Shown here in pieces: positions 54,150 to 63,902 of a stretch of 64,000 nt of DNA. The DNA lies in contig NZ_JANQLX010000005.1 of the NCBI RefSeq assembly GCF_028280385.1, forward strand, positions 1 through 64,000. Reading direction: 5' to 3'. The translations under genes and the position numbers were made by a program. The DNA is from Allomuricauda sp. Its GTDB lineage: Bacteria > Bacteroidota > Bacteroidia > Flavobacteriales > Flavobacteriaceae. Position 1 is the stretch's first letter; each line of letters opens with the position of its first letter. The notes beneath the pieces are model-generated. The model worked only from the letters and a program-made list of their open reading frames with translations, ran no database searches and was not told the origin of the DNA.

Positions 54150-54677
54150 ATGGCTTCAAAAGTTATACAAGCACTTTATAATGACGACGATGTGTTGATG
54201 CATGCCGTAAAGAAAGTTAGGGCGGAGCATCACCATATTGAAGAGGTTTACACCCCATTCCCCGTGCACGGTCTGGATAAGGCCATGGGACTTGCAGATA
54301 CCCGAATTGCAATTACCTCCTTTATGTACGGATGTTTGGGATTGGCGGTGGCCATTGTCATGATGAACTACATCATGATCGCCGATTGGCCACAGGACAT
54401 TGGTGGTAAACCCAGCTTTAGCTATTTGGAAAACATGCCGGCCTTTGTTCCGATCATGTTTGAAATGACCGTTTTCTTCGCGGCACACTTAATGGTGATT
54501 ACCTTTTACCTAAGAAGTAGGATGTGGCCATTTAAAAAAGCGGAAAACCCAGATGTAAGAACAACGGATGACCATTTTTTGATGGAAATTGGGTTGCACG
54601 ATAACGAAGAAGAATTGACCGCATTGCTCAGGGAAACCGGAGCTGTGGAAATAAAAGTTACAGAAAAGGAGTCTTAA
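54150..54677 (+). CDS. actD: ACIII subunit ActD (DUF3341)
   Basis: The 175-residue protein is the DUF3341 subunit of alternative complex III. An N-terminal soluble part (VLMHAVKKVRAEHHHIEEV) is followed by two membrane helices at about residues 57-75 (LGLAVAIVMMNYIMIAD) and 100-122, and a short soluble tail. The family has no reported cofactor; it packs against ActC. Start 2 bases after the actC stop suggests tight coupling. Confidence 0.93.
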   Translation: MASKVIQALYNDDDVLMHAVKKVRAEHHHIEEVYTPFPVHGLDKAMGLADTRIAITSFMYGCLGLAVAIVMMNYIMIADWPQDIGGKPSFSYLENMPAFVPIMFEMTVFFAAHLMVITFYLRSRMWPFKKAENPDVRTTDDHFLMEIGLHDNEEELTALLRETGAVEIKVTEKES

Positions 54678-54681
54678 TAAT

Positions 54682-55251
54682 ATGAAGCATTTAGGTAAAA
54701 TAAGCGTTGTCTTGGCCTTGTCCATGTCCTTGGCATCCTGCTTTGATAAAAATAGCCCTAACTACCAGTACATGCCCAATATGTACGAATCTGTGGGTTA
54801 CGAAACCTATGAAGGTGTGGACAATGGATTGTTCCCACAAGGAACCGAGGCTCTGCTTCCGGCAGAAAACACCGTGCCAAGGGGTTACCTTCCCTACAAA
54901 TTTGAAAATACTCTTGAAGGAAAGGATTTGGCCCGTTTGGAACCAAGCCCATTGGACTCCCTGGACCGTGAGGCCAATCTGGCCAAAGGAAAAGAACTGT
55001 ACGATATCTATTGTGCCATCTGCCACGGACCAAAAGGAAAAGGACAAGGTACCCTGGTAAAAAGGGAAAAAATATTGGGTGTGCCCAGCTATGACGACGT
55101 GGCACGAAACATCACCGTAGGTAGTACCTACCATACCATCTATTATGGGCTGAACTCCATGGGCTCCTATGCAGCCCAATTGGCTAACGAGGAAGAAATG
55201 TGGCAGGTATCCGAGTACGTGATGAAATTAAAGGAAGACCTAACAAAATAA
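54682..55251 (+). CDS. actE: ACIII monoheme cytochrome c lipoprotein ActE
   Basis: The 189-residue protein has a lipobox (LSMSLASC) and one heme motif, CAICH, near residue 112, with a methionine ligand candidate in GLNSMGSYA. It is the mobile or docking cytochrome of the complex. The ATG is 4 bases after the actD stop. With ActA this gives seven heme-binding motifs in the operon. Confidence 0.93.
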   Translation: MKHLGKISVVLALSMSLASCFDKNSPNYQYMPNMYESVGYETYEGVDNGLFPQGTEALLPAENTVPRGYLPYKFENTLEGKDLARLEPSPLDSLDREANLAKGKELYDIYCAICHGPKGKGQGTLVKREKILGVPSYDDVARNITVGSTYHTIYYGLNSMGSYAAQLANEEEMWQVSEYVMKLKEDLTK

Positions 55252-55266
55252 TTGGATTAGTTGACT

Positions 55267-56601
55267 ATGTACACGTTTTCAAACAGACTTAAAATGGGAT
55301 CTTTCATTGCTATGGCAGTGGGACTGATTTTCTTGACCATCGGTTTTGTTTCGGCTCCTAGCACTGTGGAAGAGGCAAAAGCCATTGTGGCCGCTGCACA
55401 TGATGGACATGGAGGGGGACATGGCGAAGAAGCAACCCATCACGGCGAGGATAAAGGTCACGCAGCTGCTGATGCCCATGACGATGGGCATGATGCATCC
55501 CATGACCTGCACTTGCTGCACCAACTTCAGAATAGACCTTGGGCAGCGTTGTATGTTGCAGCCTTCTTTTTCTTTATGATCGCATTGGGGGTATTGGCAT
55601 TCTATGCTGTACAAAGGGCGGCCCAAGCAGGATGGTCACCCATGCTTTTCCGTGTTATGGAAGGTATTACGGCCTATTTGGTTCCAGGAGGAATTATTGT
55701 GTTTGTGATTTTGGTGCTTTCCGTTTTGCACATCAACCATTTGTTTGTTTGGATGGATGCCGATGTAGTGGCCAATGATAAATTGTTGCAAGGAAAAGCA
55801 GGTTATTTGAACCCTACCTTCTTTTTGGTTCGGGCTGCAATTTTCTTGGGGGGATGGATCTTCTATCGCCAGTATTCCAGAAAATTGTCCTTGGCACAAG
55901 ACGAGTCGGATGACAACTCCAATTTTGTAAAAAACTTTAGATGGTCCGCCGCATTCTTGGTGTTCTATCTAGTAACCGAGTCCATGATGTCCTGGGATTG
56001 GATCATGAGCTTGGACCCACACTGGTTCAGTACCCTTTTTGGGTGGTATGTGTTTGCCAGTATGTTCGTATCTGGTATTACCGTAATCGCAATGATTTCA
56101 ATTTACCTGAAATCCAAAGGATATTTGGAGCAGGTAAACGATAGCCATATCCATGATTTGGCCAAGTTCATGTTTGCCATCAGTATTTTCTGGACCTACC
56201 TGTGGTTTGCCCAGTTTATGTTGATTTGGTACGCTAACATTCCTGAAGAGGTCACGTATTTCGTGACAAGGCTGGAAGATTACAAACTGCCTTTCTTCGC
56301 AATGTTGGCCATGAACTTTATTTTCCCATTGTTGGTCTTGATGAACAGCGATTACAAGCGGGTAAACTGGTTTGTGGTTATGGCGGGAATTGTGGTATTG
56401 CTAGGGCACTATTTGGATGTGTTCAACATGGTGATGCCCGCAACCGTGGGAGACCAATGGCATATAGGATTACCTGAAATTGGTGGAATATTGTTCTTTG
56501 GAGGATTGTTCATTTATTGGGTGTTCACAGCGTTGACCAAAGCGCCATTGCAGCCCAAGCGCAATCCCTTCCTTGAGGAAAGTAGACAATTTCATTATTA
56601 A
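55267..56601 (+). CDS. actF: ACIII membrane subunit ActF
   Basis: The 444-residue protein resembles ActC but has no cofactor motif; about ten helices begin at MGSFIAMAVGLIFLTIG. A His-rich loop at residues 45-85 holds 11 histidines (AHDGHGGGHGEEATHHGEDK region). The ATG at 55267 was preferred over TTG two codons upstream because it gives the usual N-terminus. It is placed 15 bases after actE and 27 before coxB. Confidence 0.92.
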   Translation: MYTFSNRLKMGSFIAMAVGLIFLTIGFVSAPSTVEEAKAIVAAAHDGHGGGHGEEATHHGEDKGHAAADAHDDGHDASHDLHLLHQLQNRPWAALYVAAFFFFMIALGVLAFYAVQRAAQAGWSPMLFRVMEGITAYLVPGGIIVFVILVLSVLHINHLFVWMDADVVANDKLLQGKAGYLNPTFFLVRAAIFLGGWIFYRQYSRKLSLAQDESDDNSNFVKNFRWSAAFLVFYLVTESMMSWDWIMSLDPHWFSTLFGWYVFASMFVSGITVIAMISIYLKSKGYLEQVNDSHIHDLAKFMFAISIFWTYLWFAQFMLIWYANIPEEVTYFVTRLEDYKLPFFAMLAMNFIFPLLVLMNSDYKRVNWFVVMAGIVVLLGHYLDVFNMVMPATVGDQWHIGLPEIGGILFFGGLFIYWVFTALTKAPLQPKRNPFLEESRQFHY

Positions 56602-56628
56602 TACGATTAAGTCTTAGAGAGATATACA

Positions 56629-57687
56629 ATGACTGCATTATTAACATTGACTGTTTTAGTACTGGTGGCAATTGCAATCTGGCAAATGACCAAGATTTTT
56701 GAATTGTCTCAACTTAAAGCGGAAAACACTGGAGTGGCAACGGACAAGGATAACAGGTACAATGGTTATCTCATGTTTGCATTTTTGTTCTTCATCTATG
56801 GTATCACCATCTTCAGCTTTGTGAAGTATTCCAAGATGCTTTTACCAGAGGCATCTTCAGCCCATGGTGGTGGATATGACCAATTGATGTGGGTGTCCTT
56901 TGCTATCATCTTTGTTGTGCAGACCATCACACAAGCATTGTTGCACTATTTCGCCTATAAATACAGGGGAGAAAAAGGTAAAAAGGCCCTTTTCTTTGCG
57001 GATAATGACCGCTTGGAATTTATCTGGACCATTATTCCAGTAATTGTTTTGGCCGGACTCATCCTTTGGGGCTTGTACACCTGGACCAATATCATGGATG
57101 TTAATGAGGAGGACGATCCCTTGATTGTGGAATTGTATGCACAACAGTTTAACTGGACGGCCAGATATGCCGGGGAAGATAATGTTTTGGGAGATGCCAG
57201 TGTTCGTTTGATTGATATTGATCGTGCCAATGTACTGGGCTTGGATGAAGCTGACCCTAACGCCTCGGACGATGTGATCGTTAAGGAACTACACTTGCCC
57301 GTAGGAAGAAAAGTGAACTTTTCAATGCGTTCCCAAGATGTATTGCACTCTGCCTACATGCCCCATTTTAGGGCGCAAATGAACTGCGTACCCGGAATGA
57401 TCACACAATTCTCGTTCACCCCTACCATTACCACGGAAGAAATGAGACGCAATCCGGATGTAGTGGAAAAAGTAAAAAGAACAAATACCCTTAGGGCCAA
57501 ATGGGCCGCAGAAGGGAAGCCTAATTCCGAACCATGGGAGTTTGATTATGTGCTGCTTTGCAATAAAATTTGTGGTAAGTCGCACTACAATATGCAGATG
57601 AAGATCATTGTGGAATCCGAGGAGGACTACAATAAATGGCTTGCTGAACAAGCAACTTTCAAAGAAACCATTGCCCCAGCGGAATAG
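56629..57687 (+). CDS. coxB: Cytochrome c oxidase subunit II
   Basis: The 352-residue subunit receives electrons at CuA and passes them to subunit I. Four helices are predicted at about 4-24, 45-66, 85-108 and 130-152, two more than in the usual CoxB. The CuA site reads DVLHSAYMPHF for the first His and C-x3-C-x3-H-x2-M near residue 311 (CNKICGKSHYNM). The Glu between the two Cys of most CuA domains is Lys (K313). No heme c motif is present. coxA follows. Confidence 0.93.
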   Translation: MTALLTLTVLVLVAIAIWQMTKIFELSQLKAENTGVATDKDNRYNGYLMFAFLFFIYGITIFSFVKYSKMLLPEASSAHGGGYDQLMWVSFAIIFVVQTITQALLHYFAYKYRGEKGKKALFFADNDRLEFIWTIIPVIVLAGLILWGLYTWTNIMDVNEEDDPLIVELYAQQFNWTARYAGEDNVLGDASVRLIDIDRANVLGLDEADPNASDDVIVKELHLPVGRKVNFSMRSQDVLHSAYMPHFRAQMNCVPGMITQFSFTPTITTEEMRRNPDVVEKVKRTNTLRAKWAAEGKPNSEPWEFDYVLLCNKICGKSHYNMQMKIIVESEEDYNKWLAEQATFKETIAPAE

Positions 57688-57726
57688 ATAGGCAGCAAAA
57701 AACTATAACAAAATTTAAAGAAGATT

Positions 57727-59544
57727 ATGTCAGCTACTGGACACGAACACGGACACGAAGATCACGGACATCATCATAAGGAAACTTTTATAACCAAGTA
57801 CATCTTTAGTCAGGACCATAAGATGATTGCCAAGCAATATCTTATTACCGGGGTTTTGATTATGGGATTCATTGGTATTGCCATGTCGTTGCTTTTTAGA
57901 ATGCAATTGGCCTGGCCAGGAGAATCTTTCTCGGTATTTGAAGGCTTGTTGGGCAAATGGGCTCCTGATGGCGTTATGGATGCCGACATCTATCTGGGCT
58001 TGGTGACCATGCACGGTACCATAATGGTATTCTTTGTGCTCACAGCGGGCTTAAGTGGTACATTTAGTAACCTTTTGATTCCGTTGCAGATTGGGGCCAG
58101 GGATATGGCTTCAGGCTTCTTGAACATGCTTTCTTTCTGGATGTTCTTTGTATCCGCAGTAGTAATGGTAATCTCACTTTTTGTGGAAGCAGGACCTGCC
58201 GCTGCCGGTTGGACCATCTATCCGCCATTGAGTGCTTTACCTATGGCGCAACCTGGTTCTGGTGCAGGGATGACGCTGTGGCTGGTTTCCATGGCCATAT
58301 TCATTGCATCATCGCTTCTGGGATCCCTAAACTATATTGTTACCGTTTTGAACCTAAGGACCAAAGGGATGTCAATGACACGTTTGCCTTTGACCATTTG
58401 GGCCTTCTTCGTAACGGCTGTAATCGGGGTGATTTCCTTCCCGGTACTTCTTTCCGCGGCCTTATTGCTGATCATGGACAGAAGTTTTGGAACTTCGTTT
58501 TTCCTTTCCGATATCTTCATCCAGGGTGAGGTATTGCACTACCAAGGAGGATCTCCAGTACTGTTCGAGCATTTGTTCTGGTTCTTGGGCCACCCTGAGG
58601 TATATATTGTGATTCTTCCGGCAATGGGATTGGTATCTGAAGTAATGGCGGTCAATGCACGTAAGCCAATATTTGGATATAGGGCTATGATTGCCTCCAT
58701 CCTGGCCATCGCATTCCTGTCTACCATTGTTTGGGGGCACCATATGTTTATTTCCGGGATGAATCCGTTCCTAGGTTCCGTATTTACCTTTACAACCTTG
58801 TTGATTGCGATTCCATCCGCAGTAAAAGCCTTTAACTGGATAACCACCTTATGGAAGGGTAACCTTCAGCTCAATACTGGTATGCTCTTTTCCATCGGAA
58901 TGGTATCGACCTTTATCACGGGTGGGCTTACAGGTATAATTTTGGGGGATAGTGCATTGGATATTAATGTTCACGACACCTATTTTGTTGTAGCACACTT
59001 CCACCTGGTAATGGGTATCTCTGCGCTCTATGGATTGTTCGCCGGGGTCTACCACTGGTTCCCTAAACTATTTCAGGGAAGAATGATGAACAAAAATCTC
59101 GGGTACGTCCATTTCTGGATTACCGCAATTGGTTCCTACGGAATTTTCTTCCCCATGCACTTTGTTGGGATGGCAGGGGTACCACGTAGATATTACGAGA
59201 ATACAGCGTTCCCAATGTTCGATGAATTGACTAATGTTCAGGTGTTAATGACGGTATTTGCCATTATTACCGCAGGGGCACAGTTGGTGTTTGCCTTTAA
59301 TTTTGTGTACAGCATATTCTATGGCAAAAGAGGCTCATTGAATCCATGGAAAGCAACCACTTTGGAGTGGACCGCACCGCATGAGCATATCCATGGTAAC
59401 TGGCCAGGGGCCATACCTCATGTTCACAGATGGGCATACGACTATAGCAAAACCTATGAAAATGGTGAGTATATCATTGCTGGTCAGGACTTTGTTCCGC
59501 AGACCATTCCGTTACAGGACAATGAAGAAGAACTCAACCACTAA
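57727..59544 (+). CDS. coxA: Cytochrome c oxidase subunit I
   Basis: The 605-residue subunit is the heme-copper oxygen-reducing core. Visible ligands are GHPEVYIVILPAMG (CuB His and Tyr region), the HHMF pair, and DTYFVVAHFHLVMG (heme His ligands). Twelve or more helices fill the chain. The N-terminus is very His-rich (HEHGHEDHGHHH at residues 6-17). Subunits III and IV and assembly factors are not in the window. A terminator follows at 59561. Confidence 0.95.
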   Translation: MSATGHEHGHEDHGHHHKETFITKYIFSQDHKMIAKQYLITGVLIMGFIGIAMSLLFRMQLAWPGESFSVFEGLLGKWAPDGVMDADIYLGLVTMHGTIMVFFVLTAGLSGTFSNLLIPLQIGARDMASGFLNMLSFWMFFVSAVVMVISLFVEAGPAAAGWTIYPPLSALPMAQPGSGAGMTLWLVSMAIFIASSLLGSLNYIVTVLNLRTKGMSMTRLPLTIWAFFVTAVIGVISFPVLLSAALLLIMDRSFGTSFFLSDIFIQGEVLHYQGGSPVLFEHLFWFLGHPEVYIVILPAMGLVSEVMAVNARKPIFGYRAMIASILAIAFLSTIVWGHHMFISGMNPFLGSVFTFTTLLIAIPSAVKAFNWITTLWKGNLQLNTGMLFSIGMVSTFITGGLTGIILGDSALDINVHDTYFVVAHFHLVMGISALYGLFAGVYHWFPKLFQGRMMNKNLGYVHFWITAIGSYGIFFPMHFVGMAGVPRRYYENTAFPMFDELTNVQVLMTVFAIITAGAQLVFAFNFVYSIFYGKRGSLNPWKATTLEWTAPHEHIHGNWPGAIPHVHRWAYDYSKTYENGEYIIAGQDFVPQTIPLQDNEEELNH

Positions 59545-59560
59545 GGTGATACAAGAAAAC

Positions 59561-59588
59561 AAGCCCATCCTTCCCGGATGGGTTTTTT
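59561..59588 (+). terminator. Terminator after coxA
   Basis: CCCATCC (59564-59570) and GGATGGG (59576-59582) pair around TTCCC and end in six T residues. It marks the end of the respiratory operon. Confidence 0.9.
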
Positions 59589-59611
59589 GTTTGTAGGGTT
59601 TGGTACGGCAA

Positions 59612-59638
59612 TTGTTACCTCTAATTGTAATATCTTTA
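59612..59638 (+). promoter_or_regulatory. Possible promoter of the DUF2807-ruvB operon
   Basis: TTG (59612-59614) and TATCTTTA (59631-59638) are 16 bases apart. The -7 box differs from consensus at the last base and the spacing is a little short. Confidence 0.3.
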
Positions 59639-59649
59639 ATAACCCATAA

Positions 59650-60489
59650 ATGCGAACACTTTTGAAAAAACTAGCAATTTTATTGGTGTTGTTGTGCCAA
59701 GTTTCGGTTTGGGCACAACGCAAGCCCAAGATAAAAGGAAGCCGAATAGTCACCGAGGTCAATGGCGAACTTCCGGCATTCAATGCCATACAACTAAACG
59801 ATGATTTGGACATTGAACTTAAAAAATCCTTTGGACCAGGCTACGAAATAGTGGCCGATGACAACCTCATTGATATCCTTAAGTTTAAAGTGGAGGATAG
59901 TACCTTGGTCATTAGTTCATTTTATAATGTCACTGCAAAAAAGCAGATGGACATCACCGTGAATTATACAGAGTTGAAATCCATATCGGCCAAACAGGGC
60001 AGCATTGTCGCTGGGGATATGATCAATAGTGATGAACTATTTGTGGACGCCTTTTCCAATGCGAGATTGAACTTGCAGGCCAGCGCGGCGGTGATGGATA
60101 TCAATCTTGAGGAAAGCAGCCGGGCAGATTTCAATCTGGATGTGGATTCATTGAATGTCAGGGTAACCAACAGGGCTGAAGCCTATGTCTATGCAGTTAA
60201 TGAAGTAGGTCTTGTGGATGTGGAGCAAAACGGGACCCTAACAATGGAGGGAACCTCGGACCGGGTACAGATAAATGCATCGGACAATGCTAGGGTAAAA
60301 GCAGAAAAGATGGAAGCAGCTACTGTTCAAGCCCGTTTGGAAAACGCATCCACCGCAAGAGTATATGCATACCGGGAGTTTGAACTGAGTGCTATTGGAA
60401 ATACTCGGATTTATTTATTCGGGAATCCCAGGATTGCCATCACCGAGTTCATGAACACCGCGCAATTGATTAAAAAAGAAGAACAATAA
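59650..60489 (+). CDS. DUF2807 (GIN domain) exported protein
   Basis: The 279-residue protein has a signal peptide to about residue 23 (VSVWAQ) and a beta-helix made of short repeats, the DUF2807 or head GIN domain (AFNAIQLNDDLDIELKK near the start, then strands such as VDAFSNARLNLQASA and LEESSRADFNL). Function is unknown; these proteins are periplasmic or surface exposed. The gene lies directly before ruvB, with no intervening base, so they are probably cotranscribed. Confidence 0.85.
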   Translation: MRTLLKKLAILLVLLCQVSVWAQRKPKIKGSRIVTEVNGELPAFNAIQLNDDLDIELKKSFGPGYEIVADDNLIDILKFKVEDSTLVISSFYNVTAKKQMDITVNYTELKSISAKQGSIVAGDMINSDELFVDAFSNARLNLQASAAVMDINLEESSRADFNLDVDSLNVRVTNRAEAYVYAVNEVGLVDVEQNGTLTMEGTSDRVQINASDNARVKAEKMEAATVQARLENASTARVYAYREFELSAIGNTRIYLFGNPRIAITEFMNTAQLIKKEEQ

Positions 60490-60495
60490 ATGGGT

Positions 60496-61521
60496 ATGAA
60501 CGAAAACCTAGATCCAACATCGCAGAATTTTTCACAGGAAGAACTGGATATTGAAAGAGCGTTGCGTCCAGTAACCTTCGACGATTTCACAGGGCAAGAG
60601 CAGGTGTTGGAAAATTTGAAGGTTTTTGTTCAGGCTGCCAACCTAAGGGGCGAGGCTTTGGACCATACCCTATTTCATGGACCTCCAGGACTGGGAAAGA
60701 CCACCTTGGCCCATATTTTGGCCAATGAGTTGGGGGTGGGTATCAAAGTCACCTCGGGGCCGGTATTGGACAAGCCCGGAGATTTGGCCGGTTTGCTCAC
60801 CAATTTGGAAGAGCGGGATGTCCTATTTATTGACGAGATCCATAGATTGAGTCCCATTGTGGAAGAATATCTGTACTCCGCCATGGAAGACTACAAAATA
60901 GATATCATGATCGAATCGGGCCCCAACGCCCGTACCGTTCAAATCAATCTAAGTCCATTTACTTTGGTGGGGGCCACTACCCGTTCAGGATTGCTTACGG
61001 CACCCATGAGGGCAAGATTTGGAATTCAGAGTCGCTTACAGTATTACCATACAGAACTATTGTCCACTATCGTGGAGCGCAGTGCGGATATTTTAAAAGT
61101 GCCCATTAGCAACGAAGCCGCCATAGAAATTGCCGGTAGAAGCAGGGGAACCCCTAGAATTTGCAATGCTTTGCTCAGAAGGGTTCGGGATTTTGCCCAG
61201 ATCAAGGGAGATGGAAATATAGATTTGGAGATTTCCAGGTTCGGATTAAAGGCCCTGAACGTGGATGCCCATGGATTGGATGAAATGGATAACAAGATAT
61301 TGTCCACGATCATCGATAAGTTCAAAGGCGGTCCAGTGGGCATTACCACTTTGGCCACAGCAGTTTCTGAAAGTGCGGAGACCATAGAGGAGGTGTACGA
61401 GCCCTTTTTGATCCAGCAAGGCTTTATCATGCGAACGCCACGAGGTAGGGAAGTCACAGAACTTGCTTACAAACATTTGGGCAAAATAAAAGGGGGAACC
61501 CAGGGCGGATTGTTTGAATGA
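60496..61521 (+). CDS. ruvB: Holliday junction DNA helicase RuvB
   Basis: The protein is the ATPase motor that drives branch migration with RuvA and RuvC. It has Walker A ([13 protein letters not shown] near residue 58), Walker B ([11 protein letters not shown]), the sensor motif [12 protein letters not shown], and a C-terminal winged-helix domain ([16 protein letters not shown]). The first ATG at 60490 and the second at 60496 both fit; the second gives the conserved MNENLDPT start of flavobacterial RuvB. The last bases overlap the P450 gene (ATGA). Confidence 0.95.
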   Translation: MNENLDPTSQNFSQEELDIERALRPVTFDDFTGQEQVLENLKVFVQAANLRGEALDHTLFHGPPGLGKTTLAHILANELGVGIKVTSGPVLDKPGDLAGLLTNLEERDVLFIDEIHRLSPIVEEYLYSAMEDYKIDIMIESGPNARTVQINLSPFTLVGATTRSGLLTAPMRARFGIQSRLQYYHTELLSTIVERSADILKVPISNEAAIEIAGRSRGTPRICNALLRRVRDFAQIKGDGNIDLEISRFGLKALNVDAHGLDEMDNKILSTIIDKFKGGPVGITTLATAVSESAETIEEVYEPFLIQQGFIMRTPRGREVTELAYKHLGKIKGGTQGGLFE

Positions 61522-62846
61522 AGAAATTACCCCATATTTCTGCCCTAACGGTCATCGCCAATAGAAAAACCATCCAAAAGAACCCGCTTCCGTTTCACTA
61601 TACCAATTTTGAAAGGTTAGGGGATAGCTTTGTAGTTTCCATTCCCGCCGAAGGCAAGGTTATTTTTTCCAGAGATCCTGAAATGGTCAAGGCCGTACTT
61701 CAAAAAAAACATAGAAGTTTCGAAAAATCCAAACTACAGACCAAGGACTTGGCGAAATATATAGGCCACGGCCTGTTGACATCCAGTGGGGAACACTGGC
61801 GTACGCATAGAAGAATGATCCAACCTGCATTCCATCAAAAGAAGTTAAAGGGATTGTTCACGATCATGCAACTGGCCATTCAAGAGGAACTACAGCGTAT
61901 CCAACCAGATTCGCCACAGAATGCCTTGTCGCTAATGGGCGATTTGGCGTTTCAGGTGGTGGCAAAGACTCTGTTCAGTCACAACGACATTAGAAAACCC
62001 ATGGCCGAGTTAAAGCGTATTACCGAGCTCAATCAAAATATGCTGGTCAAGGAAATGCGCAAGCCCTATTTTAGATGGTGGTTCCATCTCACGGGAGAGA
62101 TTGGAAAGCATCTCAAGTTCAGTGATCGGGCACGGGCCATTCTAAATACCCTGGTGGAAAACAGGATAGATCAGCAAACCGATGGCGATGACCTCTTGGA
62201 CATGCTGCTCAATGCCACTTACGAAGATGGTACGCGTATGTCAAGAAAACAATTGTTGGATGAATTGATGATTTTATTCACGGCAGGGTATGAGACCACG
62301 GCAAGCGCCCTTTCCTTTACCCTTTACTTTTTGGCAAAGGACCCAGCATTGCAGGATAGGTTGTACCAAGAAATACAGGAAATGGACAATGAGTCCTACA
62401 CATGGCAAGAGTTGGGAAAACTGGAGCTTGCTTCCAGCTGCATCAAGGAAGCCATGAGATTGTATCCTCCGGCCTATTTTATTGATAGGGTGGCCATTGA
62501 GGCTACGGAGCTCAACGGGTATCAAATCAAAAGTGGGACCATGGTTTTGCTATCCATGTATGAGCTTCACCGTCATAGATCGTGCTGGGATGATCCAGAG
62601 GAATATGTAGCTGACCGTTTTGTGGGATTGGACCCAAAATCCTATAGTGATTATTATTATCCATTTGGGGCCGGCCCACGGATGTGCATAGGAAATGCCA
62701 TGGCCACTTATGAAATGCTCATTGCTGTGGTTGAAATCGTCAAAAAGTTTAGACTGTCCACGGCAATGGAAGCAGTGGATATCAATCCTTTGATTACTTT
62801 AAAGCCCCAAAGGATTAATTTAAAGTTTGAAAAACGGGAACAATAG
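61518..62846 (+). CDS. Cytochrome P450
   Basis: This 442-residue heme monooxygenase has all P450 signatures: the I-helix oxygen-binding motif AGYETTAS near residue 255, the K-helix ExxR (EAMR), the PERF-like region ADRFVG, and the heme cysteine loop [16 protein letters not shown] near 390. No membrane anchor is seen, so it is probably cytoplasmic and uses separate redox partners. The CYP class cannot be set by eye. It overlaps ruvB and queG by a few bases, so it is part of their operon. The reaction is unknown. Confidence 0.93.
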   Translation: MKKLPHISALTVIANRKTIQKNPLPFHYTNFERLGDSFVVSIPAEGKVIFSRDPEMVKAVLQKKHRSFEKSKLQTKDLAKYIGHGLLTSSGEHWRTHRRMIQPAFHQKKLKGLFTIMQLAIQEELQRIQPDSPQNALSLMGDLAFQVVAKTLFSHNDIRKPMAELKRITELNQNMLVKEMRKPYFRWWFHLTGEIGKHLKFSDRARAILNTLVENRIDQQTDGDDLLDMLLNATYEDGTRMSRKQLLDELMILFTAGYETTASALSFTLYFLAKDPALQDRLYQEIQEMDNESYTWQELGKLELASSCIKEAMRLYPPAYFIDRVAIEATELNGYQIKSGTMVLLSMYELHRHRSCWDDPEEYVADRFVGLDPKSYSDYYYPFGAGPRMCIGNAMATYEMLIAVVEIVKKFRLSTAMEAVDINPLITLKPQRINLKFEKREQ

Positions 62847-63763
62847 TGGGAGTGGAGCAGCATACTACAATGATCAAGGCCGAAGCCAAACGCCTCGGTT
62901 TTTTATCATGTGGTATATCCAAGGCCCAATTTTTGGAGGAGGAAGCCCCACGCCTGGAAAAATGGCTCAGGCAAGGTATGCATGGGGAAATGCGGTATAT
63001 GGAGAACCATTTCGACAAGCGTTTGGACCCTACAAAATTGGTGGAAGGTTCTAAATCTGTCATCTCCCTATTACTTAACTATTATCCATCCGAACATCAA
63101 AATCAAGAGTCTTACAAGATATCCAAATACGCCTACGGAACGGATTATCACTTTGTGATAAAGGATAAATTAAAATCCTTGTTGCATTTTATCCAGGAGG
63201 AAATAGGGGAGGTACATGGCAGGGCCTTTGTGGATTCTGCCCCCGTATTGGACAAGGCCTGGGCCGCCAAAAGTGGTTTGGGGTGGATTGGGAAGCACAG
63301 CAATTTGCTCACCCAGCAGGTTGGTTCCTTTTATTTTATTGCAGAGTTGATTGTGGATTTGGAGCTGGAATATGATACCCCGGTTACCGATCATTGCGGA
63401 ACTTGCACGGCCTGTATCGATGCTTGTCCAACAAAAGCCATTGTAGAACCCTACGTAGTGGATGGCAGCAAGTGCATTTCCTATTTTACCATTGAACTCA
63501 AAAATGAAATTCCAAGCGATTACCGGGGGAAGTTTGATGATTGGATGTTCGGCTGCGATGTTTGTCAGGATGTATGCCCTTGGAACCGATTTTCAAAAGC
63601 CCATAACGAACCTTTGTTTCAACCACAACCGGACGTATTGACCATGACCAAAACAGATTGGGAGGAAATCACTGAGGATGTCTTCAGGGCCCTGTTTAAA
63701 AAATCGGCAGTAAAACGCACCAAATTTGAAGGCCTAAAACGGAATATCAAGTTTTTGAAATAG
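62846..63763 (+). CDS. queG: Epoxyqueuosine reductase QueG
   Basis: The 305-residue protein carries out the last step of queuosine synthesis, reducing epoxyqueuosine in tRNA with a cobalamin and two [4Fe-4S] clusters. The catalytic Asp motif [19 protein letters not shown] is present, with cluster motifs [15 protein letters not shown] and [11 protein letters not shown]. It lacks the C-terminal HEAT-like region of longer QueG proteins, which is usual in Bacteroidetes. The start appears to be GTG at 62846, overlapping the P450 stop; ATG at 62870 is a second choice. Confidence 0.93.
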   Translation: MGVEQHTTMIKAEAKRLGFLSCGISKAQFLEEEAPRLEKWLRQGMHGEMRYMENHFDKRLDPTKLVEGSKSVISLLLNYYPSEHQNQESYKISKYAYGTDYHFVIKDKLKSLLHFIQEEIGEVHGRAFVDSAPVLDKAWAAKSGLGWIGKHSNLLTQQVGSFYFIAELIVDLELEYDTPVTDHCGTCTACIDACPTKAIVEPYVVDGSKCISYFTIELKNEIPSDYRGKFDDWMFGCDVCQDVCPWNRFSKAHNEPLFQPQPDVLTMTKTDWEEITEDVFRALFKKSAVKRTKFEGLKRNIKFLK

Positions 63764-63902
63764 AGGATTCCAAAATTTCAATCGTTTTCGTTAGGAATTT
63801 GCCAATTTTACCCTTGATATTTTATTAATCGACTAGGGAAAGTGCTATATTCAAGGAATTTATGAAATTACGGCTAGCTACTCATTAAAATACTCCAACC
63901 CT

